From positions 62,001 to 126,000 of the forward strand of contig JAXDJV010000027.1 in the NCBI GenBank assembly GCA_034667465.1: DNA of 64,000 nt, read 5' to 3'. A program made the position numbers and the translations under genes. A model generated the notes under the pieces. It made no database searches. It was given only the letters and a program-made list of their open reading frames with translations, and was not told the origin of the DNA. Shown here piece by piece: positions 25,310 to 34,019 of the stretch; the first letter of the stretch is position 1, and every line of letters starts with the position of its first letter. The stretch is from JAOBAU01 sp034667465. GTDB lineage: Bacteria > Acidobacteriota > Thermoanaerobaculia > Gp7-AA8.

Positions 25310-27004
25310 ATGGCGTCGATGCCGATTCACGATCGCTGGCTCATCGCCGAGCCGCCCCAGGACAATCTTTCCATTCCGATGTCGCACGCGGCGCTGCGCG
25401 CGATCGCCATCCGTCGCGGCATCGGCAGCGGTGAGGAGTGGCGGCGATTCGTCGCTCCGTCGCTCGATGATCTGCACGATCCGGCCACCATTCACGGCAT
25501 CGATTACGCTTGCGAGCGGATCGCGCGAGCCATTCGCGATCGCGAGAACATCCTCATTTACGGCGACTACGACGTCGACGGCGTCACGTCGATCGTTCTC
25601 CTGCAAACCGTGCTGCGAACGCTTGGCGCAGATGCAGGCTTTGTCGTCCCGCATCGACTCGTCGACGGCTACGGCCTGAAAATCGAAGTCATCGAGCGCG
25701 TGCTCGTCGAGCGCGACGTGAAGCTCGTCATCACCGTCGACTGCGGCATCACCAGCGTCGAGCCGGTGCGCCGCGCCATCGAGCAGGGAATCGACGTCAT
25801 CATCACCGACCACCATCTGCCGCCCGGCACACTTCCCGAAGCGGCGGCGGTGCTCAATCCGAAGCAGCCCGGCTGCGAGTATCCGTTCAAAGAGCTGGCG
25901 GGCGTCGGCGTCGTTTTCAAACTCTGCTGCGAGCTGATCCGCCGCAGCGACAAGAAAATCTCCATCGATTCGCTGCTGAAGATCGCGGCGATCGGCACCA
26001 TCGCCGACGTCGCGCCGCTCATCGGCGAGAACCGCACCATCGCCCGTCTCGGCCTCGACGGACTCGCCGATCCGCGCAATCCCGGGTTGCGCGCGCTGAT
26101 CCGGCGACTCGGTCTGCTCGGCCGTCCGCTCCGCGCGAGCGACGTCGGCTTCAAGCTCGGACCGCGCATCAACGCCGCGGGACGGCTCGCGTCAGCGAAC
26201 ACCGCGATCGAACTGTTCGCTGCAGCGACCGAAGAGATCGCGTGGCCGCTTTGTGCGGAGCTCGATCGAATGAACGCCGAGCGCCAGCAGATCGAGATTC
26301 TCGTGCGCGAGTCGGCCGAGCAGCAGCTCGGCGGCGACGAACGAATCCTCATCCTCGCCGGCGCCGAGTGGCACAAAGGGGTGCTCGGCCTGACGGCCGG
26401 ACGAATCGCGCAGTCCCGTTATCGACCCACGCTCGTGATGACGATCGACGGCGATCGCTGCGTCGGTTCGGGACGGAGCATCCCGACGATCAACCTTCAC
26501 GCGCAGCTCGACCGCGTCGCGGAGCTCTTCACGCACTTCGGCGGACACGAATTCGCCTGCGGCTTTTCGCTGCCGCTCGCAAATCTCGATGAGCTCCGCA
26601 CGCGCTTGACCGCGCAGTTTGCGGAGCTCGACGACGCTCTCTTCGTCCGCCACGCCGCGGCCGACGCGGAGCTGACGCTCGACGCCATCGATCGCGAGTT
26701 TCTCGCGGCGCACGAAATGCTGCAGCCGTTCGGCGCCGGCAATCCGCAGCCGCTCTTCGTCGCGCGCGATCTCGACATCGTTTCGACGCGCCAGTTCGCC
26801 GACGACTGTTACGAGCTCGTCGTCAGCGATCGCGACGGACGTGCGAACGCCGTCGTCTGGCCTTCGGTCCGCCGCGCGCTCGGCGACTTCTCCGGCGGCG
26901 GGACGGTCGACCTCCTCTTTCATGTGGAGCCCGATTCGTATGCGCCTTCCGGCGCGAGGCTCTCCATCGTCGACGCGCGCCCGGGCGCCGCGCCCGCGGA
27001 ATAG
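25310..27004 (+). CDS. recJ: Single-stranded-DNA-specific exonuclease RecJ
   Basis: 5'-3' exonuclease of repair and recombination, 564 residues. DHH-family metal motifs: YGDYDVDGVTS near residue 84, DCGITS, IITDHHLPP near residue 165, and GPRINAAGRLASANTA. The DHHA1 part carries VGSGRSIPTINLHAQL and HFGGHEFACGFSL. ATG 25310 or ATG 25319 may be the start. A 17-nt gap precedes an unclear region before the lptC/A-like gene. Confidence 0.95.
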   Translation: MASMPIHDRWLIAEPPQDNLSIPMSHAALRAIAIRRGIGSGEEWRRFVAPSLDDLHDPATIHGIDYACERIARAIRDRENILIYGDYDVDGVTSIVLLQTVLRTLGADAGFVVPHRLVDGYGLKIEVIERVLVERDVKLVITVDCGITSVEPVRRAIEQGIDVIITDHHLPPGTLPEAAAVLNPKQPGCEYPFKELAGVGVVFKLCCELIRRSDKKISIDSLLKIAAIGTIADVAPLIGENRTIARLGLDGLADPRNPGLRALIRRLGLLGRPLRASDVGFKLGPRINAAGRLASANTAIELFAAATEEIAWPLCAELDRMNAERQQIEILVRESAEQQLGGDERILILAGAEWHKGVLGLTAGRIAQSRYRPTLVMTIDGDRCVGSGRSIPTINLHAQLDRVAELFTHFGGHEFACGFSLPLANLDELRTRLTAQFAELDDALFVRHAAADAELTLDAIDREFLAAHEMLQPFGAGNPQPLFVARDLDIVSTRQFADDCYELVVSDRDGRANAVVWPSVRRALGDFSGGGTVDLLFHVEPDSYAPSGARLSIVDARPGAAPAE

Positions 27005-27045
27005 CCTTCGCATACAGTGAGTTGGCAGCATCGCCGCCGCCGCTC

Positions 27046-29019
27046 ATGCAGAAAACCATACGCGTTCTGCGCATCGCTCTTCCGATCGCCTTCTTCGCCT
27101 TTCTCGCGGTGATCGTGGTCAATTTCCGGCGTCCGAACAAACCGGCGGAGCCGCAGGTCGCGCCGGTCGTCGTCACGCGCACCGGTGAAAAAGCGGCGGT
27201 CGAATCGAAAGGCTTCGAAGACACGCAGACGGTCGCCGGCCGCATCGCCTCGCACATTCGCGCCGATCGCGTCGTCGCTTACAACTCCGGCTGGAACACG
27301 CTCGAGAACGTCCACCTGACGATCTATCGTCCGACCGGGCTCACGTACGAGCTCGTTTGTCCGACCGCGCAGTTCAACTCGAAGACGAAAGAAGCGGACG
27401 CGAAAGGCGGCGTGAACGTCACCTCGTCCGACGGCGTCGAGATCATCACCGCCGAGATTCACTTCGACGGAAACCGGCTGACGAATCACATCCCGGTGCA
27501 ATTCAAAATCGATCGCTGGACCGGCAACGCCGGCGCGCTCGATCTCGACGTGCAGGATGAAACGCTGCGGCTGTGGGAAAAGATGGACGCGACGATGCTG
27601 CCGTCGCAGCCGGGCGAATCGCCGATGAATCTGAAGGCGGCGCAGGGGATGTTTCGCCGCCGCCTGAACGAAGTGGAGTTCACCGAGAAGGTCGTAATGA
27701 CGCGCGACGCCGATCTGCTCGAAGGCGACAAGATGGTCGGCCGCTTCACCGCCGATCGCAAGTCGATCGTCGGGCTCGAAGGGATCGGTCACATCATCAT
27801 TCGGATGGCCGGCAATTCAACCGCGGTCGCGAAATCCGGTTCGGACCTCGGCGGCAAAAAAGAAATCTTCTGCGATCGCTTCTGGAGCGAAGTGACGCCG
27901 GCCGGCCAGATCAGCGCGATCAATGCGGTGGGCGAGCAGGGACCGGCGCACGCAATCCTCGATGGTCCGCCGAAACGCGACCTCGTCGCGCGCGCGTTCC
28001 GCATCGGCGTCATGAACAAAGCGGTCTCCGAATTCGCGGCCGCTGACAACGTCGTGATGAAAGAGCTCGGCGAGATTCCGCGCGAAGTGCACGGTGACAA
28101 AGTCGTGGTCTCGTTCGATCAGACCACGCATCGCGCGTATAGCTCGACGATCGACGGCAACTTCCGCTACACCGATCCGAAGAACAGCGCGACCGCGGTG
28201 CGCGCGAACTACGACATCGTCAACGACCGCATCGTCCTCACCGCGCAACTCGGCTTCGACCCGACAGTCATCAGCGATGGTCAGACGCTCAAGGCGAAGG
28301 TGATCGAGTTCTCGCCGAAAGCCGGCACCGCGAAAGCGACCGGCGAAGTGATCGCGCAGCTGATCTCGAAGAAAGACAGCGTCTCGGCCGACGGCACCAC
28401 GGTCTTTCCCGCAAGCAAGCCGGTGTTCGTGAACTCCGACACGGTGAACATGCGGCAGTCGACGAAGACGGCGGTTTTCTCCGGCAACGTTCGCGCGTGG
28501 CAGGAGACCAACACGCTCTTCGCGCAGGAGCTCCAGGTCCTCGGCGCCGGCGATCAGATCAGCGCGCGCGGCAACGTTCGCGCGACGCTGTACAACGCGC
28601 CGTCACCCGGCGAACCGGTGCGCAGGACTCCGGTGCTGTCGCGCAGCGATCAACTTTTCGCGCGAAAGAACGATCGAAAGATCGACCTCGCCGGCAACGT
28701 GAAGATCGACGACGATCAGCGTCACGTGACGTCCGAGAAAGCGCAGTTCCTCTTCGACGCGAATCGGAAGATCGAGCGCATCGATGCCGAGGGGAAAGTG
28801 GTGTTGATCGATAAGGCGGCGCAGCGGAAGGGGACCGGCGACAAAGTCACCTACCTCGTCGGCAAGAAGATGATCTACATGACCGGCGCGCCGGCGACGG
28901 TGACCGACCCGAACGGGAACGTCAACAGCCAGCAGATCTCGGTCGACCTCGCGCGCAACAAGGTGGAAGCGATGGGCTCCACGAGCGAGACGAAGGGAAC
29001 GTACAAGCAGAAGCCATAG
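27046..29019 (+). CDS. LptC/LptA (OstA)-like LPS transport protein, long form
   Basis: 657 residues with one N-terminal membrane anchor (LRIALPIAFFAFLAVIVVNF) and a large periplasmic region. ATG 27046 begins just before the anchor. The first part resembles LptC beta-jellyroll (DRVVAYNSGWNTLENVHLTI). The C-terminal ~200 residues have OstA/LptA features: AVFSGNVRAWQETNTLFAQ, LAGNVKIDDDQRHVTSEKAQ and YLVGKKMIYMTGAPATV. Directly upstream of lptB, as expected for the Lpt bridge that carries LPS to the outer membrane. The two roles appear joined in one chain. Confidence 0.8.
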   Translation: MQKTIRVLRIALPIAFFAFLAVIVVNFRRPNKPAEPQVAPVVVTRTGEKAAVESKGFEDTQTVAGRIASHIRADRVVAYNSGWNTLENVHLTIYRPTGLTYELVCPTAQFNSKTKEADAKGGVNVTSSDGVEIITAEIHFDGNRLTNHIPVQFKIDRWTGNAGALDLDVQDETLRLWEKMDATMLPSQPGESPMNLKAAQGMFRRRLNEVEFTEKVVMTRDADLLEGDKMVGRFTADRKSIVGLEGIGHIIIRMAGNSTAVAKSGSDLGGKKEIFCDRFWSEVTPAGQISAINAVGEQGPAHAILDGPPKRDLVARAFRIGVMNKAVSEFAAADNVVMKELGEIPREVHGDKVVVSFDQTTHRAYSSTIDGNFRYTDPKNSATAVRANYDIVNDRIVLTAQLGFDPTVISDGQTLKAKVIEFSPKAGTAKATGEVIAQLISKKDSVSADGTTVFPASKPVFVNSDTVNMRQSTKTAVFSGNVRAWQETNTLFAQELQVLGAGDQISARGNVRATLYNAPSPGEPVRRTPVLSRSDQLFARKNDRKIDLAGNVKIDDDQRHVTSEKAQFLFDANRKIERIDAEGKVVLIDKAAQRKGTGDKVTYLVGKKMIYMTGAPATVTDPNGNVNSQQISVDLARNKVEAMGSTSETKGTYKQKP

Positions 29020-29090
29020 CGATCGACGTCCCTCGTGATCGCGTTTCGGACTGGCGTGCGAAGGCGCGCTGCATTACATTCCGCGGCGAC

Positions 29091-29837
29091 ATGTCCGAAG
29101 AGACGAGCGCGCCGCTCCGACTGGCGGCCGAACATCTGGTAAAGGTTTATCGCGGCCGTAAAGTCGTGCGCGACGTCTCCGTCGACATTCGCCAGGGCGA
29201 GATCGTCGGTCTCCTCGGGCCGAACGGCGCCGGCAAGACGACGACCTTCTACATGATCGTCGGACTCGTTCGGCCCGACGACGGCGTGGTCACGCTCGGC
29301 GACGACGAGATCACCGAGCTGCCGATGTACATCCGCGCGCAGCGAGGCATCAGTTATCTCCCGCAGGAAGCGTCGGTCTTCCGAAAACTCACCGTCGAAG
29401 AGAATCTGATGTCGGTGTTCGAGACGATGAACCTGCCGCTGGCCGAACGTCAGCGCCGCACGCAGCAGCTCCTCGAGGAGTTCGGCGTAACGCACATCGC
29501 GCGCAACCGGGCGTACTCATTGTCGGGGGGTGAACGGCGTCGCGTGGAGATCGCGCGAGCCCTCGCCATAAACCCGGCATTCATTTTGCTCGACGAGCCC
29601 TTTGCAGGAATCGATCCGATCGCCGTTTTCGAGATTCAACGAATAGTTTCCCAGCTCCGTCAGAGGGGTATCGGGATTCTTATTACTGACCATAACGTAC
29701 GGGAAACATTGAAGATCACGGATCGCGCCTATATCATCAAAGAAGGAGAGATCTTTCGTCAGGGAGTTCCTGAGAGCCTCTCCGCGGATGCGGAAGTCCG
29801 GCGGATTTATCTGGGTGAGTCGTTCAACCTGAGCTGA
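29091..29837 (+). CDS. lptB: LPS export ABC transporter ATP-binding protein
   Basis: 248-residue ATPase that powers LPS extraction with LptFG. Walker A LGPNGAGKTTTFYM near residue 44, LptB-specific Q-loop region ISYLPQEASVFRKLTVEENL, signature LSGGERRRVEIARAL, Walker B ILLDEPFAGIDP, and the H-loop in LITDHNVRETL. Lies between the LptC/A-like gene and rpoN, a very common order. Its membrane partner is the fused LptFG at 46026. Confidence 0.96.
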   Translation: MSEETSAPLRLAAEHLVKVYRGRKVVRDVSVDIRQGEIVGLLGPNGAGKTTTFYMIVGLVRPDDGVVTLGDDEITELPMYIRAQRGISYLPQEASVFRKLTVEENLMSVFETMNLPLAERQRRTQQLLEEFGVTHIARNRAYSLSGGERRRVEIARALAINPAFILLDEPFAGIDPIAVFEIQRIVSQLRQRGIGILITDHNVRETLKITDRAYIIKEGEIFRQGVPESLSADAEVRRIYLGESFNLS

Positions 29838-29860
29838 GCCGGAACCTCGCGAATCGACAA

Positions 29861-31318
29861 ATGGCACTAGAACAAAAACTGCATCTCAAACTCAGCCAGA
29901 AGCTGATCATGACCCCGTCGCTGCAGCAGGCGATCAAGCTGCTGCAGCTCTCCAAGCTCGAGCTCCAGGAAGTCCTCAACCAGGAGTTGCTCGAAAACCC
30001 GCTGCTCGAAGAGACAGCCGAAGAGACCAAAGCGGAAGAAGCGGAAGCCGAAGCGCAGGAAACGAAAACGCAGACCGAGGAAGAGGCGAAAGCCGCCGAG
30101 CTGCCGAAGGAAGAGGAGAAAGACTCCTTCGACGAAATCGACTACGACGCCTACTTCCAGGATTACATCGAGTACGGCTACAACCCGCGCGGGATGGGGG
30201 AGGAACACGAAGAGTTCCCCATCGAGAACACGCTCACCCGTCCGCCGAATCTCACCGACCACCTCACCTGGCAGCTGGCGATGAGCGACGCCTCGCCGCG
30301 CACGAAAGAGATCGCCACGTTCATCGTCGGCAACATCGATGAAGACGGCTATCTCCGCGCCACGGACGACGAGATCATCTCGTCCGGCTCGTACGAACGC
30401 GAAGAGGTCGAGAAAGCGATCGCCGCCGTGCAGTCGCTCGATCCGATCGGCGTTGGCGCACGCGACCTTCGCGAATGTCTGCTCCTCCAGCTCGCCTTCC
30501 TCGAGCTCGACGTGCCGCTCGTCGAGATCGTGATTCGCGATCACTGGGAAGAGTTCATGCAGCGCCATTTCGTGCAGCTGGCGAAGTCGCTGTCGATCGA
30601 CATGAAGACGCTGGAAGGGATCGTCGAAGTCATCAAGCATCTCGATCCGAAACCGGGCCGCAAATACTCGAACGAGCGCGCCATCTACGTCGAGCCGGAC
30701 GTCTACGTGCAGAAGGTCAGCGACGAATACATCATCGTCCTCAACGAAGACGGCATGCCGAAGCTGCGCATCAACGGCAGCTATCGCGCGATGCTGAACT
30801 CGATGGATTCGAAGTCGGACGGCGAGACCGTCAACTACATCAAAGACAAGATCCGCTCCGCGGTCTGGCTGATCAAATCACTCGATCAGCGCCAGCGGAC
30901 CATCTACAAAGTGGCCGAGTCGATCGTCAAACATCAGCGCGAGTTCCTGGAGAAGGGGATCGACTTCCTGCGTCCGCTCGTGCTGCGCGACGTCGCCGAC
31001 GACATCCAGATGCACGAGTCGACGGTCTCGCGGGTCGTCTCGAACAAGTACATGCACACGCCGCGCGGCCTGTTCCTGATGAAGTACTTCTTCCACAGCG
31101 GGATCGACAGCGACACCGGCGAAGACATCTCGTCGCTGACGGTGAAGAAAAAGATTCAGAGCTTCATCGACGCCGAGGATCCAAGGAAACCGCTCAGCGA
31201 CTCGAAAATCATGAAGATCCTCAACGACGAGGGCATCAACATTGCGAGAAGAACCGTCGCCAAGTACCGCGACGAGCTGAACATCCCGTCGTCGACGGAT
31301 CGCAAACAGATCTTCTGA
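29861..31318 (+). CDS. rpoN: RNA polymerase sigma-54 factor
   Basis: 485 residues. Region I is Gln/Leu-rich (SLQQAIKLLQLSKLELQEVL), region II is strongly acidic (about residues 45-100, mostly Glu/Ala), followed by core-binding and HTH regions (MHESTVSRVVSNKYMHTPRG). The RpoN box ARRTVAKYRDELNIPSS closes the protein. It directs activator-dependent transcription from -24/-12 promoters. No sigma-54 activator is encoded in the window. Followed by two hpf genes, as in many Gram-negatives. Confidence 0.97.
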   Translation: MALEQKLHLKLSQKLIMTPSLQQAIKLLQLSKLELQEVLNQELLENPLLEETAEETKAEEAEAEAQETKTQTEEEAKAAELPKEEEKDSFDEIDYDAYFQDYIEYGYNPRGMGEEHEEFPIENTLTRPPNLTDHLTWQLAMSDASPRTKEIATFIVGNIDEDGYLRATDDEIISSGSYEREEVEKAIAAVQSLDPIGVGARDLRECLLLQLAFLELDVPLVEIVIRDHWEEFMQRHFVQLAKSLSIDMKTLEGIVEVIKHLDPKPGRKYSNERAIYVEPDVYVQKVSDEYIIVLNEDGMPKLRINGSYRAMLNSMDSKSDGETVNYIKDKIRSAVWLIKSLDQRQRTIYKVAESIVKHQREFLEKGIDFLRPLVLRDVADDIQMHESTVSRVVSNKYMHTPRGLFLMKYFFHSGIDSDTGEDISSLTVKKKIQSFIDAEDPRKPLSDSKIMKILNDEGINIARRTVAKYRDELNIPSSTDRKQIF

Positions 31319-31339
31319 AAAAAGGGCCAGACCAACGAC

Positions 31340-31699
31340 ATGAGCACTGAAATCACCGGCCGCAACTTCGAAGTCACACCCGACATCCACCAGCTCCTCG
31401 AGAAGAAGCTCTCGAAGATCGAAGAGAAGCTCTTCGACGACGTCATCGAGACGCGCGTCGTGCTCGAGGTGCAAAAGTACCGCAACATCTGCGAGATCCT
31501 CATGCACGGCAAAGATCACGACGTGAAGGCCGTGCAGGAATCCGATGTGTCGATGCAGGACGCGATCAACGCCGCCGTCGATCACGCCAAACGTCAGGCG
31601 CAAAAGCACCGCGAGAAGATCCGCGACCATCACAAAAATGATGGCTCGCGCCTCGCGGAGCCGGAGACCGACGAGACCGCGGCCGGCACCACGCGCTGA
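31340..31699 (+). CDS. hpf: Ribosome hibernation promoting factor, short form
   Basis: 119 residues, S30AE/HPF domain only: MSTEITGRNFEVTPDIHQLL, then VVLEVQKYRNICEILMHGKD and the basic helix DHAKRQAQKHREKIRDHH. It binds 30S near the mRNA channel in stationary phase. The C-terminus after residue 100 is a short acidic tail. About three quarters of its first 100 residues are identical to the long HPF that follows, implying tandem duplication. Confidence 0.9.
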   Translation: MSTEITGRNFEVTPDIHQLLEKKLSKIEEKLFDDVIETRVVLEVQKYRNICEILMHGKDHDVKAVQESDVSMQDAINAAVDHAKRQAQKHREKIRDHHKNDGSRLAEPETDETAAGTTR

Positions 31700-31710
31700 T
31701 TCCGCTTTCG

Positions 31711-31732
31711 TGTGGAGGCTCCCGCCTCCACA
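31711..31732. terminator. 9-bp hairpin between the two hpf genes
   Basis: TGTGGAGGC (31711-31719), 4-nt loop, GCCTCCACA (31724-31732). Perfect stem in the 72-nt gap between tandem hpf genes. No T-run follows, so it may be an attenuating or RNA-processing hairpin instead of a full terminator. Confidence 0.5.
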
Positions 31733-31771
31733 TCAACAGCCGGAAGCAGTACGATGAAGGCGAGGTGTCGC

Positions 31772-32356
31772 ATGTCGACCGAAATCACCAGCCGCAGTTT
31801 CGAGATCAACCCCGAAATCCGCTCTCTGATCGAAACGAAGCTCTCCAAAATTCAGGAAAAGCTGTTCGATGACGTCATCGAGACGCGTGTCGTGCTCGAC
31901 GTGCAGAAGTACCGAAACATTTGCGAGATCATCATCGTCGGCAAAGAGCACGACGTGAAGTCGGTGCAGGAATCCGACGAGTCGATGCAGGACGCGGTCA
32001 ACGCCACGCTCGATCACATCAAACGCCAGGCGCAGAAGAATCGCGAGAAGATCCGCGACCATCACCGCGACCGTTCCAAAGTCACCGACTGGACCGTGAA
32101 CGTCCTCGAGCCGGGCAACCTTCGCGTTCCGCCGACCAAAGGCGGCAACGGCGCGAACAGCGGCGATGCCGGCGCGCATCGCATCATCAAGAGCACCAAT
32201 CTGCAGATCCGGCAGATGTCGATCGAAGAAGCCGCGCTGCGGCTCGACGATTCGAGAAACGAGTTCATCGTCTTCCGCGACGTCGATAACGATCGCGTCT
32301 CCGTGATCTACAAACGCCGCGACAACAACCTCGGACTGATCGCCCCGGAGTTCTAG
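31772..32356 (+). CDS. hpf: Ribosome hibernation promoting factor, long form
   Basis: 194 residues. The N-terminal HPF domain is close to that of the preceding gene. After a linker (residues 105-130) comes the C-terminal dimerisation domain of long HPF (IIKSTNLQIRQMSIEEAALR, then EFIVFRDVDNDRVSVIYKRR), which joins two 70S ribosomes into 100S dimers. ATG 31772 is chosen for the GAGGTG 4 nt upstream and the MSTEIT match with the paralogue; upstream ATGs in frame give non-conserved residues. Confidence 0.92.
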   Translation: MSTEITSRSFEINPEIRSLIETKLSKIQEKLFDDVIETRVVLDVQKYRNICEIIIVGKEHDVKSVQESDESMQDAVNATLDHIKRQAQKNREKIRDHHRDRSKVTDWTVNVLEPGNLRVPPTKGGNGANSGDAGAHRIIKSTNLQIRQMSIEEAALRLDDSRNEFIVFRDVDNDRVSVIYKRRDNNLGLIAPEF

Positions 32357-32363
32357 AACGTTG

Positions 32364-32852
32364 ATGGCTGTCCGCCATCTCGTCTCATTTCTGCTGCTGC
32401 CGTTCACGGTAGCCGTCGTGATTCCGCTCGTGATGGCCCGCAACCGCGGCATCACGCTGCCGTATCCACAGACGCTGCCGTGGACGGTGGCGAGTGTGCT
32501 CGTCCTCGCCGCCGGAGTGGCGCTCTTCGTCTCGTCGCTCTACGAGTTCGTCACGCGCGGCCGCGGAACGCTCGCACCGTGGGATCCGCCGCGCGAGCTC
32601 GTGGTGCGCGGTCCGTATCGATTCGTACGCAATCCAATGATCTCCGGAGTCGTCTGCATCCTGATCGGCGAAGCGCTCATGTTGCACTCGCGCCCGCATC
32701 TCTGGTGGGCAGCAACGTTCACCGCGATCAACTGCGTATACATCCCGTTGCTCGAGGAGCCGCAGCTGCTGGAACGGTTCGGTGAGGCGTATCGCGAGTA
32801 CTGCGCGAACGTGCCGCGACTGATTCCGCGGTTCACGCCATGGACGCCATGA
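32364..32852 (+). CDS. Isoprenylcysteine carboxylmethyltransferase-family membrane protein
   Basis: About 162 residues with four hydrophobic segments. The C-terminal half has the SAM-binding pattern of the ICMT/PEMT family: LVVRGPYRFVRNPMISGVV, a final LLEEPQLLERFGEAYREYC, and a closing basic VPRLIPRF. These enzymes methylate membrane-associated substrates, often phospholipids or unknown small molecules in bacteria. ATG 32364 or TTG 32361. Substrate unknown. Confidence 0.75.
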   Translation: MAVRHLVSFLLLPFTVAVVIPLVMARNRGITLPYPQTLPWTVASVLVLAAGVALFVSSLYEFVTRGRGTLAPWDPPRELVVRGPYRFVRNPMISGVVCILIGEALMLHSRPHLWWAATFTAINCVYIPLLEEPQLLERFGEAYREYCANVPRLIPRFTPWTP

Positions 32853-32857
32853 ATCAG

Positions 32858-32911
32858 GTGTGGGGTCGGCCGCTTCGACCGACCAGGCGCGCGAAGCGCC
32901 CGCCACCACAC
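32858..32911. repeat. Cloverleaf-like inverted repeats upstream of hprK
   Basis: Outer stem GTGTGG (32858-32863)/CCACAC (32906-32911) encloses two hairpins: GGTCGG/CCGACC (32864-32884) and GGCGC/GCGCC (32886-32900). Together they form a three-way junction. It may end the rpoN-hpf transcript or be a dispersed repeat. Confidence 0.55.
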
Positions 32912-32936
32912 TTCGTAGCGCGCTAACATACGTCCC

Positions 32937-34019
32937 GTGAACAAACAGCAGGACGACTTCAACCAGACGCCCGTCCAGTCGCTCCTTTCTCCGGAGCTCG
33001 AGGACCTGGCGCTGAAGATCGTCACCGGCGATGACGGGCTCGATCGCATCATCCTTCGTCCGCGCGTGCAGAAGCCGGGACTCGCGTTCGCCGGTTACTA
33101 CGAATACATCAAGCAGTGGCGCGTGCAGATCATCGGCGAGTCGGAGACGAAGTACCTGCAGTCGCTCCCGGCGCGTCTCCGCGAAAAGCGCGTTCGCGAC
33201 GTCGCGGCGCTCGATGTCTCCTGCTTCATCGTCACGAAAGGCATCACGCCGCTCGATGAGTTTCGCCAGGAGTGCGAGAAGCGCTCCGTGCCGCTCTTCT
33301 CGACGCCGGCGATGTCGTCGACGTCGATCATTCGCACCACGTACTTCCTCGAAGAGACGATGGCGCCGCGCAGCACGCTGCACTCCGGTCTCCTCGACGT
33401 CTACGGCATCGGCGTCCTGCTGCTCGGCGACAGCGGCATCGGGAAAAGCGAGTGCGCGCTCGATCTCGTCTATCGCGGACATCGACTCATCGCCGACGAC
33501 ATGGTCATCGTTCGCCGTCATCCGAACGACGTTCTCCTCGGCTACTCGAACGATCTGCTCCGCCATCATATGGAGCTGCGCGGCATCGGCATCATCGACA
33601 TCAAAGATCTCTTCGGCGTCGCGTCAACGCGTGACGTGAAGCCGATCGATCTCGTCGTGAAACTGGAGAAGTGGGTCGAAGGGACCGAATACGACCGACT
33701 CGGCATCGCCGGCGAAACCTACGAAATGCTCGGCGTGCCGAAACCGTACGTCCGGCTGCCGGTTGCGTCGGGACGCAACCTCGCGCTGCTCGTCGAGATC
33801 GCCGCGCGCAATCACCTGATGAAACTGCAGGGTTATGACTCGGCGCGCGAGTTCACGAAACGGATCGACGAACAGATTGCACGTCAGGGAGCGATGGAAG
33901 CGGTCAACGCGCTGCCGGCGACGAATCGCGAAGAGCTGACGAGCTCCGAACATCGCAGCATGACCTCGCGCGCGCGGCTCACGCCTGACATCCTCGAACG
34001 TATTCGGAGGCAGCGCTGA
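32937..34019 (+). CDS. hprK: HPr kinase/phosphorylase
   Basis: 360 residues. Phosphorylates and dephosphorylates HPr at its regulatory Ser. P-loop GDSGIGKS near residues 165-172, and the HprK signature ELRGIGIIDIKDLFG near residue 215. The N-terminal domain is present (GYYEYIKQWRVQIIGESE). GTG start at 32937. The C-terminal ~55 residues are an extra charged tail beyond the usual ~310-330. Its TGA overlaps the proposed CTG start of rapZ, and GGAGG near its end serves as rapZ's Shine-Dalgarno. Confidence 0.94.
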   Translation: MNKQQDDFNQTPVQSLLSPELEDLALKIVTGDDGLDRIILRPRVQKPGLAFAGYYEYIKQWRVQIIGESETKYLQSLPARLREKRVRDVAALDVSCFIVTKGITPLDEFRQECEKRSVPLFSTPAMSSTSIIRTTYFLEETMAPRSTLHSGLLDVYGIGVLLLGDSGIGKSECALDLVYRGHRLIADDMVIVRRHPNDVLLGYSNDLLRHHMELRGIGIIDIKDLFGVASTRDVKPIDLVVKLEKWVEGTEYDRLGIAGETYEMLGVPKPYVRLPVASGRNLALLVEIAARNHLMKLQGYDSAREFTKRIDEQIARQGAMEAVNALPATNREELTSSEHRSMTSRARLTPDILERIRRQR

